Assembly (NCBI RefSeq): GCF_022179245.1
Contig: NZ_BPQM01000027.1
Location: 44,779 to 108,778 of the forward strand
From: Methylobacterium gregans
GTDB lineage: Bacteria > Pseudomonadota > Alphaproteobacteria > Rhizobiales > Beijerinckiaceae
DNA length: 64,000 nucleotides
Direction: 5' to 3'
Every line of letters starts with the position of its first letter. The first letter of the stretch is position 1. The notes under the pieces are model-generated. The model ran no database searches and was not told the origin of the DNA. It worked only from the letters and a program-made list of their open reading frames with translations. A program made the translations under genes and the position numbers. Below are positions 44,187 to 54,297 of the stretch, piece after piece.

Positions 44187-44759
44187 CTAATCGCCCAGCG
44201 CGGCGCGGGTCTGGGCATCGGTGCCGATGTCGCCCGTCCCGTCCATGCCGAGCAGCTCGATCAGGCGCAGCCGCGCCCGGCTCACCCGGCTCTTCATCGT
44301 CCCCGTCGGCACGCCGCAGATCTCCGCGGCCTCCTCGTAGGTGAAGTTCTGGGCTCCCACGAGGATCAACGCCTCGCGCTGCGCCAGGGGCAAGCGTTCA
44401 AGGGCGCCGCGGAACGCCTCCATCTCGACCCGGATCTCCTGCTCGGGAAGGCTGCCGAGGCGGGCGGCGAGACTGCCGTCGACATCCTCGACCTCGCGCT
44501 TCCGCTTGCGCTGCTCGGAGTAGAACAGGTTGCGCAGGATGGTGAACAGCCACGCCGTCAGGCTCGTGCCGCGGCGGAAGCTGTCGGCCTTGATCCAGGC
44601 GCGCACCAGCGTGTCCTGCACGAGGTCGTCGCTGCGATCCAGGTCGTAGGTCAGCGAGAAGGCGAAGGCCCTGAGCGCCGGGATCGCACCCAGCAGCATG
44701 TCGCGCATCTCGGCATCGGGGGTGAGCGGCGCACCGGGGGCGAGATCGGGCCGTGTCAT
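44187..44759 (-). CDS. ecfG: ECF sigma factor EcfG (general stress response)
   Basis: This 190-residue sigma factor has region 2 (LTYDLDRSDDLVQDTLVRAW, TAWLFTILRNLFYSEQRKRKR) and region 4 (ALERLPLAQREALILVGAQ, FTYEEAAEICGVPTGTMKSRVSRAR). The sequence fits the EcfG (ECF15) class, which drives the general stress response when the anti-sigma NepR is captured by PhyR. Its ATG overlaps the stop of the nepR gene (44756-44759), so the two form an operon. No phyR or sensor kinase is adjacent. Possible targets are noted at 3.8 and 26.4 kb. Confidence 0.93.
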   Translation of the reverse strand: MTRPDLAPGAPLTPDAEMRDMLLGAIPALRAFAFSLTYDLDRSDDLVQDTLVRAWIKADSFRRGTSLTAWLFTILRNLFYSEQRKRKREVEDVDGSLAARLGSLPEQEIRVEMEAFRGALERLPLAQREALILVGAQNFTYEEAAEICGVPTGTMKSRVSRARLRLIELLGMDGTGDIGTDAQTRAALGD

Positions 44760-45010
44760 AGCGGCGGCTCCTCAATCCGTTCGCTGGGGCAAGCGGGGCG
44801 GGCCGCGCCGAGTTGTTCGACGAGCCGTTCGAGGCGCTCGGGAACCGGCTGGGTCAGCGCCTCCGCGTAGAGCAACCTCAGGCCGCGGCCGATCCGGGCG
44901 CGGGCGGCCGGATCGAGCCGGTACCGGTGCGGAACGCGTCCCAGGCCGCGGCGTGGCGGCTGGACATCCTCCGGCGCGGCTGGTGCGCCGCTATTCGGGT
45001 CGTGCGTCAT
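44756..45010 (-). CDS. nepR: Anti-sigma factor NepR
   Basis: This 84-residue protein contains the NepR core IGRGLRLLYAEALTQPVPERLERLVEQLG, the helices that hold EcfG and are displaced by phosphorylated PhyR. The N terminus is disordered and Pro-rich. I chose the ATG at 45010. An ATG at 45112 would add 34 residues of low-complexity sequence. Overlap with ecfG (ATGA) gives tight co-expression. Many Methylobacterium genomes carry several NepR/EcfG pairs, so this may be one of them. Confidence 0.88.
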   Translation of the reverse strand: MTHDPNSGAPAAPEDVQPPRRGLGRVPHRYRLDPAARARIGRGLRLLYAEALTQPVPERLERLVEQLGAARPACPSERIEEPPL

Positions 45011-45150
45011 CGGTAGCCCTGCGGACGCGATGAGGCTGGACCGTGAGGAGGCCGCATTCCGGAACACCGGGAGGCGCTCGGGGCCGTCCGTCGGTGCCGG
45101 GCTCATCGCCATGTGGCGCCGGAGCTACAGGATGGGGATTCAATCGGATC

Positions 45151-45176
45151 TGAAAGCCGCATTCAGGCGGCTTTCA
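45151..45176. promoter_or_regulatory. Perfect 10-bp hairpin upstream of nepR-ecfG
   Basis: TGAAAGCCGC (45151-45160) pairs perfectly with GCGGCTTTCA (45167-45176) over an ATTCAG loop, about 140 bp upstream of nepR and downstream of the tRNA-Thr gene (both minus strand). It may be the end of the tRNA transcript or a regulatory site. The T-tract expected of a terminator is short. Confidence 0.45.
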
Positions 45177-45298
45177 TCAGGTTTCTCGTGTGTTACTGAA
45201 ATGTAAGGCTCAGCCTCCAGCGACGATGCTCGGCCAAACCTTGACCGGAAGCTGTGCCGTACTGTGAGGAGCGATGCAGGCCGAGCGCCTGAAGAGCA

Positions 45299-45373
45299 TG
45301 GTGCCGGTGGAGAGGATCGAACTCCCGACCTTCGGTTTACAAAACCGCTGCACTACCGCTGTGCTACACCGGC
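45299..45373 (-). tRNA. tRNA-Thr (anticodon TGT)
   Basis: On the minus strand the sequence folds as a tRNA. Its acceptor stem is GCCGGTG/CACCGGC, its D stem is GCAC/GTGC and its T stem is GGGAG/CTCTC with loop TTCGATC. The anticodon loop TTTGTAA carries TGT, which reads ACA. The 3' CCA is encoded. A G-A pair closes the anticodon stem. Length is 75 nt with CCA. The gene stands alone, 118 bp before the hairpin and upstream of nepR-ecfG. Confidence 0.95.
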
Positions 45374-45481
45374 CCGACTCGCTTGCTACCAGCCGGGCCG
45401 CGGCCGTTCAACCCGATCGGGGTCCGGATCGGGACTCCGTGACATCCTCAGCCGGACGATGGTCTACGCGGAGAATCGCCG

Positions 45482-46060
45482 ATGTCCCTGGTCTGTCCCG
45501 TCATCCTCGGTAGCGTCCGCTCCGACCGGCAGGGCCTGCGCGCCGCGCGCTTCCTGGTGCGGGCCCTGGAGACCCGCGGCCACGAGGCGCCGCTGGTCGA
45601 TCCGGCCGAGCTGAAGCTCCCGCTGCTCGATCGCATGTACAAGGAGTATCCCAAGGGGGAGGCTCCGGAGCCGCTGGAGCGCCTCGCCGCCCTCTACCGG
45701 CGGGCTGACGCCTTCGTGGTCGTCTCGGCCGAGTACAACCACAGCATCCCGCCGGCTCTCTCCAACACCCTCGACCACTTCCTCGAGGAGTATTTCTGGC
45801 GTCCCTCGGCGATCTGCTGCTACTCCGCCGGCCAGTACGGAGGCGTGCGCGCCGCGATGCAGCTGCGGGCGATGCTGGCCGAACTCGGCGCGCCGAGCAT
45901 CCCCTCGCTGCTGCCGATCCCGCGGATCGGGAAGGCGCTCTCCGAGTCCGGCGACCCGGCCGAAGCGTGGCTCCCCAAGGCGGCCAGCCGATTCCTCGAC
46001 GAGCTGACGTGGTACGCCGAGGCCCTGCGGGCGCAGCGGCAGAAGGGCACGCCCTACTGA
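45482..46060 (+). CDS. NADPH-dependent FMN reductase family protein
   Basis: This 192-residue flavodoxin-like protein has the FMN phosphate loop ILGSVRSDRQG, the SAEYNHSIPPALSNTLDH segment and SAGQYGGVRAAMQL, which match NAD(P)H-dependent FMN or quinone/azo reductases (PF03358). It would transfer electrons from NADPH through FMN to a small acceptor. It has no partner gene, so the role (quinone detoxification, chromate reduction or other) is open. It is divergent from the tRNA-Thr and nepR genes. Confidence 0.9.
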   Translation: MSLVCPVILGSVRSDRQGLRAARFLVRALETRGHEAPLVDPAELKLPLLDRMYKEYPKGEAPEPLERLAALYRRADAFVVVSAEYNHSIPPALSNTLDHFLEEYFWRPSAICCYSAGQYGGVRAAMQLRAMLAELGAPSIPSLLPIPRIGKALSESGDPAEAWLPKAASRFLDELTWYAEALRAQRQKGTPY

Positions 46061-46126
46061 CGGGCTCTCCCCTCCCCCGTGGCATCGCCTTTGCCATATT
46101 CCAGCCGAGGACATCACGGGACGGAC

Positions 46127-46465
46127 ATGAACGCGAGCGTGGAGCGGGTGCGGGACGCCCTGGCCGAGCTGACCAAGGCGGCCCTGGTCTCGGACGACGA
46201 CAGGAGCCTGCAGTTCCGGGAGAGCGCCCGCGCGGCGCTTAGGGCGCTGGCGGCCGACCCGCCGGAACCCGAGAGCGTGCGCATGGACGGCGCCTGGACC
46301 TTGGCGGTCCAGGCGGCCGAGGCGCCGGAACTCCAACCGGAGGAGGGCCGGGTCAACCTGACCCTGCCGCGGCAATGTCCGTTCACGCTCGACGAGATTC
46401 TGGCCGAGACCTTCGACGTCGACGCCGCCGTCGAGCGCATCGCGAGATCAGCCTCCACCGGCTGA
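46127..46465 (+). CDS. Hypothetical protein
   Basis: This 112-residue acidic protein is probably helical in its first half (MNASVERVRDALAELTKAALV, LQFRESARAALRALAAD) and has a beta-rich middle (ARMDGAWTLAV-like segment) before a final helix ETFDVDAAVERIARSA. No known domain is recognised. The ATG at 46127 follows a weak GGGACGG site. It lies 66 bp after the FMN reductase gene and 135 bp before rnr. The function is unknown. Confidence 0.6.
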   Translation: MNASVERVRDALAELTKAALVSDDDRSLQFRESARAALRALAADPPEPESVRMDGAWTLAVQAAEAPELQPEEGRVNLTLPRQCPFTLDEILAETFDVDAAVERIARSASTG

Positions 46466-46599
46466 GCTGTTGAGGGCCCCCGCCCCGACATTGCCGGAGC
46501 GCGCCCGCGATACCATCTTATCACCTGCCGGGCCTTTGTATTCCGGCCCCGAACTCAAACCGGCGCCGTCCGCAGAGACGGCGCAGCGAGCCCGACTCT

Positions 46600-48915
<2,316 letters not shown>

Positions 48916-49178
48916 GCACCGCGGGCGAGCCCGGAAGCCATGAACACCGAACCTGCCGAACCTGCCGCTTCGGTGGGCTTGGATCCCGGGTTCCGCTCAC
49001 GCGGCCCCGGGAGGACGGAGCGAGGGCGGGACCGGCAAGATCGATCCTGCGTGGTGTCGGCCCCGAAGCGCCGGTTTCCTGCGGAGGCGGAAGCGCGGAG
49101 GCCGCCGCGCCTCGCACCCGTTGACCCGGCGCCCCGCACCGGCCACATCGGCTGGAAGTTTCCGGAAAGCCGCCGGCC

Positions 49179-49817
49179 ATGGCCAACGTCCTCGTCATCG
49201 ACAACTACGATTCCTTCACATGGAATCTCGTCCACCTGATCGGCCCGCTCTGCGGCGGAGTCGAGGTGGTGCGCAACGACCAGATCACGGTCGCGGGTAT
49301 CCGGGAGAAGGCGCCGGACGCGCTGGTGCTCTCGCCCGGCCCCTGCACGCCGAACGAGGCGGGCGTCTGCCTCGATGCGGTCAAGCACCTGAGCGGCGAG
49401 ATCCCGATCTTCGGCGTCTGCCTCGGCCTGCAGACGATCGGGCAGGCCTTCGGCGGCGCGGTGGTGCGCGCGCCTGCGCCCATGCACGGCAAGGTCTCGA
49501 CCATTCGCCACGAGGCCAAGGGCATCTTCCGGGGCCTCAACGACAGCTTCGACGCGACGCGCTACCACTCGCTGATCGTGGAGCGCGCGAAACTCCCCGA
49601 CACGCTCGGCGTGACCGCGGAGGCCGACGGCCTGATCATGGGCCTGGAGCACCGGGACCTGCCGGTCCACGCGGTGCAGTTCCACCCCGAGAGCGTCCTC
49701 TCGCACCACGGCAGCCGGATGCTCCAGAACTTCCTCGACATCGCCGCCGCCTGGAACGCCGAGCGGCGCGGTCCGGGACACGCGGAGCGTGACAAGCGCG
49801 GTTCCGGCGTGCATTGA
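49179..49817 (+). CDS. trpG: Anthranilate / aminodeoxychorismate synthase glutamine amidotransferase
   Basis: TrpG supplies ammonia from glutamine to make anthranilate (or aminodeoxychorismate, with PabB). This 212-residue class I amidotransferase has LVIDNYDSFTWNLV at the start, the nucleophile Cys81 in FGVCLGLQTIGQAFGG, and the His/Glu pair in VQFHPESVLS. It is followed by trpD and trpC, as in related bacteria, while the partner trpE is not in the window. The C-terminal 20 residues beyond the family end are charged. Start at ATG 49179. Confidence 0.93.
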   Translation: MANVLVIDNYDSFTWNLVHLIGPLCGGVEVVRNDQITVAGIREKAPDALVLSPGPCTPNEAGVCLDAVKHLSGEIPIFGVCLGLQTIGQAFGGAVVRAPAPMHGKVSTIRHEAKGIFRGLNDSFDATRYHSLIVERAKLPDTLGVTAEADGLIMGLEHRDLPVHAVQFHPESVLSHHGSRMLQNFLDIAAAWNAERRGPGHAERDKRGSGVH

Positions 49818-49851
49818 CGCCCTCGACTGAGGCCGCACAGCACCCGCGCGC

Positions 49852-50865
49852 ATGGATTCGTTCAAGCCCCATCTGGCGAAGGTCGCGGGCGGCCTGGCGC
49901 TCGACCGCGCGGAGGCCCGCGCCGCCTTCGACGACCTCCTCTCGGGGGAGGTCACGCCCGTCCAGGCCGGCGCCTTCCTGATGGCCCTGAAGGTCCGCGG
50001 CGAGAGCCCGGACGAGATCGTCGGCGCCGTCGAGGCGATGCGCGCCCGCATGGTGCGGGTGGCGGGCGTGCCCGGCGCGATCGACGTGGTCGGCACCGGG
50101 GGCGATCATTCGGGCAGCTACAACGTCTCGACGCTGGCCGCGATCTTGGTTGCCGCCTGCGGCGTGCCGGTGGCCAAGCACGGCAACCGCGCCGCCACCT
50201 CGCGCTCGGGCGCGGCCGACGTGCTGGCCGCGCTCGGCGTGAAGCTCGGGCTGCCGCCCGAGGACCTGAGCCGCTGCCTCGCCGAGGCCGGGCTCTGCTT
50301 CATGTTCGCCCAGGCGCATCACGGCGCCATGCGGCACGTGGCGCCCGTGCGGGCGGAGCTGCCGGTGCGCACGATCTTCAACCTGCTCGGCCCCCTCTCG
50401 AACCCGGCCGGCGTCGAGCACCAGCTCTTCGGGGTCTCGCAGGCCGCCTGGGCCGAGCCGCTGACCCGCGTGCTGGCCGAGCTCGGCAGCCGCCGGGTCT
50501 GGACCGTGCACGGCTCGGACGGGCTCGACGAGATCACCGTGACGGGCCCCACCGCCGTGGTCGCGCTGGAGGAGGGCCGGATCTCGCGCTTCACCATCGA
50601 CCCGCAGGCGGTCGGCCTGCCGCTGCACCCGATCGAAGCCCTGCGCGGGGGCGACCCCGACCACAACGCCCGGGCGCTGGCCCAGGTGCTCGACGGCGCG
50701 CGCAACGCCTACCGCGATATCGCGGTTCTCAATGCGGGCGCCGCCCTCGTGGTCGCAGGCGCCGCCGACACCCTGGAAGCGGGCGTCGCGCGGGCGCAGG
50801 ATGCGATCGATTCGGGCGCGGCACGCGCGACACTCGCCCGCCTCGTCGCGGTCTCGAACGCCTGA
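49852..50865 (+). CDS. trpD: Anthranilate phosphoribosyltransferase
   Basis: TrpD joins anthranilate and PRPP to give phosphoribosyl-anthranilate. This 337-residue protein has the [18 protein letters not shown] helix, the PRPP loop [14 protein letters not shown], the [17 protein letters not shown] motif and [15 protein letters not shown], all typical. It lies 34 bp after trpG and 9 bp before trpC. No truncation. Confidence 0.97.
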   Translation: MDSFKPHLAKVAGGLALDRAEARAAFDDLLSGEVTPVQAGAFLMALKVRGESPDEIVGAVEAMRARMVRVAGVPGAIDVVGTGGDHSGSYNVSTLAAILVAACGVPVAKHGNRAATSRSGAADVLAALGVKLGLPPEDLSRCLAEAGLCFMFAQAHHGAMRHVAPVRAELPVRTIFNLLGPLSNPAGVEHQLFGVSQAAWAEPLTRVLAELGSRRVWTVHGSDGLDEITVTGPTAVVALEEGRISRFTIDPQAVGLPLHPIEALRGGDPDHNARALAQVLDGARNAYRDIAVLNAGAALVVAGAADTLEAGVARAQDAIDSGAARATLARLVAVSNA

Positions 50866-50874
50866 GGAGCACCG

Positions 50875-51723
50875 ATGTCCTCCGCCCTCCCCGCCGAGAC
50901 CGCTGTCGCGGACGCCCCCGAGCGCCCGAGCGTGCTCGCCCGCATCGAGGCCTACAAGCGTCGCGAGATCGCCGAGGCGAAGCTGCGGGTGCCGCTCTCG
51001 AAGCTCGAGAACCGCGTCGCCAAGGCGGAGCCGCCCCGCGGCTTCGCGGCGGCGATCCGGGCCCATGTCGGGCAGGGGCGCCCGGCGCTCATCGCCGAGG
51101 TGAAGAAGGCCTCGCCCTCGAAGGGCCTGATCCGCGCCGATTTCGAGCCCGCGGCGCTGGCCAAGGCCTACGAGGCCGGGGGCGCCACCTGCCTGTCGGT
51201 GCTCACCGACGAGCCCTCGTTCCAGGGCAAGCCCGAATACCTGACCCAGGCGCGCGCGGCCTGCGCCCTGCCGGCCCTGCGCAAGGACTTCCTGTTCGAG
51301 CCCTACCAAGTCTACGAGGCCCGCGCCTGGGGCGCCGACTGCATCCTCGTCATCATGGCCTGCCTGGAGGACGAGGAGGCCGCCGCCCTGGTGGAGACGG
51401 CCCACGACCTCGGCATGGATGCCCTGGTCGAGGTGCATGACGAGGCGGAGCTCGCCCGCGCGATCCCGCTCGGCGCCGCGATGATCGGCGTGAACAACCG
51501 CAACTTGAAGACCTTCGAGGTCTCGTTCGAGACCGCGATCCGCCTCGCGCCCGGCATCCCGAAGGATCGCATCGCGGTGGCTGAGAGCGGCATCTCCACC
51601 CACGCCGACGTGCTGCGCCTGCGCGAGCACGGGCTCCACACGGTTCTGGTCGGCGAGAGCCTGATGCGGCAGGCGGACGTGACCGCCGCGACCCGCGGCC
51701 TGCTCTTCGGCGACGAGGCCTGA
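50875..51723 (+). CDS. trpC: Indole-3-glycerol phosphate synthase
   Basis: TrpC closes the indole ring to give indole-3-glycerol phosphate. This 282-residue (beta/alpha)8 protein has [13 protein letters not shown] with the catalytic Lys, [38 protein letters not shown] and the phosphate-binding VAESGI...LVGES. GAGGAG precedes the ATG. It is stand-alone, not fused to TrpF as in enterics. moaC starts 6 bp after its stop, so tryptophan and molybdenum cofactor genes are likely co-transcribed. Confidence 0.97.
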   Translation: MSSALPAETAVADAPERPSVLARIEAYKRREIAEAKLRVPLSKLENRVAKAEPPRGFAAAIRAHVGQGRPALIAEVKKASPSKGLIRADFEPAALAKAYEAGGATCLSVLTDEPSFQGKPEYLTQARAACALPALRKDFLFEPYQVYEARAWGADCILVIMACLEDEEAAALVETAHDLGMDALVEVHDEAELARAIPLGAAMIGVNNRNLKTFEVSFETAIRLAPGIPKDRIAVAESGISTHADVLRLREHGLHTVLVGESLMRQADVTAATRGLLFGDEA

Positions 51724-51729
51724 GGGGAC

Positions 51730-52221
51730 ATGACGAGAAACCTGGGCGGCCTCACCCATCTCGACGCCAGCGGCGCGGCCAACATGGTCGACGTCACCGA
51801 CAAGGCCGCGACCGACCGCACCGCGACCGCCGAGGGCTGCGTGGTGATGCGCCCCGAGACGCTGGCGCTGATCCGCGAGGGCGACGCCAAGAAGGGTGAC
51901 GTGATCGGCACCGCGCGGCTCGCCGGCATCATGGCCTCCAAGCGCACGCACGAGCTGATCCCGCTCTGCCACCCCCTGCTCCTCTCGAAGGTGCGGGTCG
52001 ATTGCGCGATCGACGAGGCGCTGCCCGGCCTGCGCGTCACCGCCGAGGTGCGGGTGCAGGGCCCGACCGGGGTCGAGATGGAGGCGCTCACCGCCGTCTC
52101 GGTCGCCTGCCTCACGGTCTACGACATGGTGAAGGCGGTCGATCGCGGCATGCGCATCGAGGGCGTGCGGCTGCTCTCCAAGGACGGCGGCCGCTCCGGC
52201 GCCTACAGGGCCGGGGCGTGA
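51730..52221 (+). CDS. moaC: Cyclic pyranopterin monophosphate synthase MoaC
   Basis: MoaC completes formation of cyclic pyranopterin monophosphate, the first intermediate of molybdopterin. This 163-residue protein has [14 protein letters not shown], the catalytic [14 protein letters not shown] and [15 protein letters not shown] segment ([13 protein letters not shown]), and the end [21 protein letters not shown] precedes the ATG. Its stop overlaps the GTG of moeA (GTGA). moaA is not in the window. Confidence 0.97.
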   Translation: MTRNLGGLTHLDASGAANMVDVTDKAATDRTATAEGCVVMRPETLALIREGDAKKGDVIGTARLAGIMASKRTHELIPLCHPLLLSKVRVDCAIDEALPGLRVTAEVRVQGPTGVEMEALTAVSVACLTVYDMVKAVDRGMRIEGVRLLSKDGGRSGAYRAGA

Positions 52222-53447
52222 GCGGGCCGATCCCGGTCGCGGAGGCGCTCGCCCGAGTCCTGGCGAGCGTGCCCGGACCGGTCGAGGCCGAGGACGTGCC
52301 GCTCGGCCAGGCCGCCGGCCGCACATTGGCGGCCGATGTGGCGGCGAAGCGCACGCAGCCGCCCTTCCGCGCCTCCGCCATGGACGGCTACGCGGTGCGG
52401 AGCGCCGATGCCGACCGGGCCGGCGCCGTCCTGCGCCGCGTCGGCACCAGCGCGGCGGGCAACGGGTACCGCGGCGCGCTTCAGGCGGGCGAGGCCGTCC
52501 GGATCTTCACCGGCGCCCCCGTGCCGGAGGGCGCCGACGCCATCCTGATCCAGGAGAACGCCGAGGCCGAGGACGACCGGGTGAGCGTGCTTGAGCCGGT
52601 CGTGCCCGACCGCTTCGTCCGCCGCGCCGGGCTCGACTTCGCGGCCGGCGACACGCTGCTGCGCGCGGGCGAGACCCTGGACGCCCGCCGCATCGCGCTC
52701 GCCGCCGCGGCCGGCCACCCGGTGCTCGGCCTGCGGCGCCGTCCCCGCGTCGCGATCCTGGCGACCGGCGACGAGCTGGTCCTGCCGGGCGAGCCGCCTG
52801 CCTGGGACCAGATCGTCGCCTCGAACACTTTCGCGCTCGCCGCCCTCGTCGAATCGGCCGGCGGCGAGCCGATCGATCTCGGCGTGGTGCGCGACGAGCA
52901 CGCCGCCCTGGAGGACGCCTTCCGCCGCGCCCGCGCGGCCCGGGCCGACCTGCTCGTGACGCTGGGCGGCGCCTCGGTCGGTGACCACGACCTCGTCCAG
53001 GCGGCGCTGGCGAAGGAAGGCCTGGAGCTCGGCTTCTGGCGGGTGGCGCTGCGCCCCGGCAAGCCGCTGATGCACGGCCGGCTCGGCGCCATGCTGGTGA
53101 TCGGGCTGCCCGGAAACCCGGTCTCCTCGATCGTCTGCGGGCTGCTCTTCGTCCTGCCGGCGATCCGCGCCCTGCTCGGCGATCCGGCGGCGGGCGCCGA
53201 CCGCAGCGAGCCCGCCGTCCTCGGGCGCGACCTCGAGGCCAATGACGGCCGGCAGGACTACATGCGGGCGACCCTGCGGACGGCGCCCGACCGCCTGCCG
53301 GTGGCGACGCCCGAGCGGCGCCAGGATTCCTCGATGCTCGCGGTGCTCGGCCAGGCCGAGGCGCTGCTGATCCGCGAGCCCCATGCCCCGCCCGCCCGGG
53401 CGGGCGACGCCTGCCGTATCATCCGCCTCGACCGCCGGCTGGTCTGA
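52218..53447 (+). CDS. moeA: Molybdopterin molybdotransferase MoeA
   Basis: MoeA inserts molybdate into adenylylated molybdopterin. This 409-residue protein has the family order: [13 protein letters not shown] near the start, [14 protein letters not shown], the MoCF domain with ATGDELV and [13 protein letters not shown], and [11 protein letters not shown]. It starts with GTG in the moaC stop and is the last of the trpGDC-moaC-moeA run. lexA follows after 114 bp with its own operators. Confidence 0.96.
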   Translation: MSGPIPVAEALARVLASVPGPVEAEDVPLGQAAGRTLAADVAAKRTQPPFRASAMDGYAVRSADADRAGAVLRRVGTSAAGNGYRGALQAGEAVRIFTGAPVPEGADAILIQENAEAEDDRVSVLEPVVPDRFVRRAGLDFAAGDTLLRAGETLDARRIALAAAAGHPVLGLRRRPRVAILATGDELVLPGEPPAWDQIVASNTFALAALVESAGGEPIDLGVVRDEHAALEDAFRRARAARADLLVTLGGASVGDHDLVQAALAKEGLELGFWRVALRPGKPLMHGRLGAMLVIGLPGNPVSSIVCGLLFVLPAIRALLGDPAAGADRSEPAVLGRDLEANDGRQDYMRATLRTAPDRLPVATPERRQDSSMLAVLGQAEALLIREPHAPPARAGDACRIIRLDRRLV

Positions 53448-53479
53448 AGCGCGTCCGAGCCTGGGCGCGCCCGCTTGCG

Positions 53480-53494
53480 GAACACTTGCGGAAC
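53480..53494 (+). promoter_or_regulatory. LexA operator (SOS box), GAAC-N7-GAAC
   Basis: GAAC-ACTTGCG-GAAC matches the alphaproteobacterial LexA box GAAC-N7-GAAC exactly and lies 68 bp before the lexA start. It supports autoregulation. Confidence 0.87.
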
Positions 53495-53503
53495 GTTTAA
53501 CGT

Positions 53504-53518
53504 GTTCGTGGTTTGTTT
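53504..53518 (+). promoter_or_regulatory. Second, imperfect LexA-type site
   Basis: GTTC-GTGGTTT-GTTT resembles the reverse orientation of the LexA box GTTC-N7-GTTC with one mismatch. It lies 10 bp after the first box and may give cooperative binding. Confidence 0.5.
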
Positions 53519-53561
53519 CCGAAGCCGCGATTCCGCCTGCCCCGAATGCGAGTGCCACCCG

Positions 53562-54290
53562 ATGCTGACGCGTAAACAGCTGGATCTCCTGCGCTTCATC
53601 CAGCAGCGGATGCGCGAGAGCGGCGTGCCGCCCTCCTTCGACGAGATGAAGGACGCCCTCGACCTCAAGTCGAAGTCCGGCATCCACCGGCTGATCACGG
53701 CACTTGAGGAGCGCGGCTTCCTGCGGCGCCTGCCGAACCGGGCCCGCGCCATCGAGGTGATCCGCCTGCCCGAGAGCCTCGGCCCCGCGACTGCCAGCGC
53801 CGCGGCGCCCGAGCCGCGCCGCTTCACCCCGAGCGTGGTCGAGGGCGGCCGGGCCAAGGCGGTTCCGCCCCGGCCTACCACCACTCAGTTTACCGACGAG
53901 CAGGGCCGCGCCGTCTCGATCCCGGTGATGGGCCGGATCGCCGCCGGTACGCCGATCTCGGCGATCCAGAACCAGAGCTCGGCCATCACCCTGTCGCCGG
54001 ACTTCCTGGCGGGCGGCGAGCACTACGCCTTGGAGGTCCGCGGCGACTCGATGGTCGAGGCCGGTATCCTCGATGGCGATCTCGTGGTGATCCGCAAGCA
54101 GGACACGGCCAATACCGGCGACATCATCGTGGCGCTGATCGACGACGAGGAGGCCACGCTCAAGCGCCTGCGCAAGCGCGGCTCCTCGATCGCGCTGGAG
54201 GCCGCCAACCCGGCCTACGAGACCCGCGTGCTCGGGCCGGACCGGGTTCAGATCCAGGGCCGGCTCGTCAGCCTCGTTCGCCGCTACTGA
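53562..54290 (+). CDS. lexA: LexA repressor
   Basis: LexA represses SOS genes and cleaves itself when activated by RecA. This 242-residue protein has a winged-helix DNA-binding domain ([36 protein letters not shown]) and a peptidase domain with the cleavage pair Ala128-Gly129 in [10 protein letters not shown], Ser163 in [13 protein letters not shown] and Lys201 in EEATLKRL. A long linker (about 70-115) is typical of alphaproteobacterial LexA. A perfect SOS box lies upstream. It converges with comEC. Confidence 0.98.
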   Translation: MLTRKQLDLLRFIQQRMRESGVPPSFDEMKDALDLKSKSGIHRLITALEERGFLRRLPNRARAIEVIRLPESLGPATASAAAPEPRRFTPSVVEGGRAKAVPPRPTTTQFTDEQGRAVSIPVMGRIAAGTPISAIQNQSSAITLSPDFLAGGEHYALEVRGDSMVEAGILDGDLVVIRKQDTANTGDIIVALIDDEEATLKRLRKRGSSIALEAANPAYETRVLGPDRVQIQGRLVSLVRRY

Positions 54291-54297
54291 TCGGCCG

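Noticed and set aside
45052..45112. A longer NepR starting at 45112
   Set aside because: The extra 34 residues are low complexity and absent from the NepR core pattern. The ATG at 45010 is the simpler start.
53479..53504. An EcfG-type promoter (GGAAC-N17-CGTG) upstream of lexA
   Set aside because: The -10 part is CGTG rather than CGTT, and the bases are explained by the perfect LexA box.
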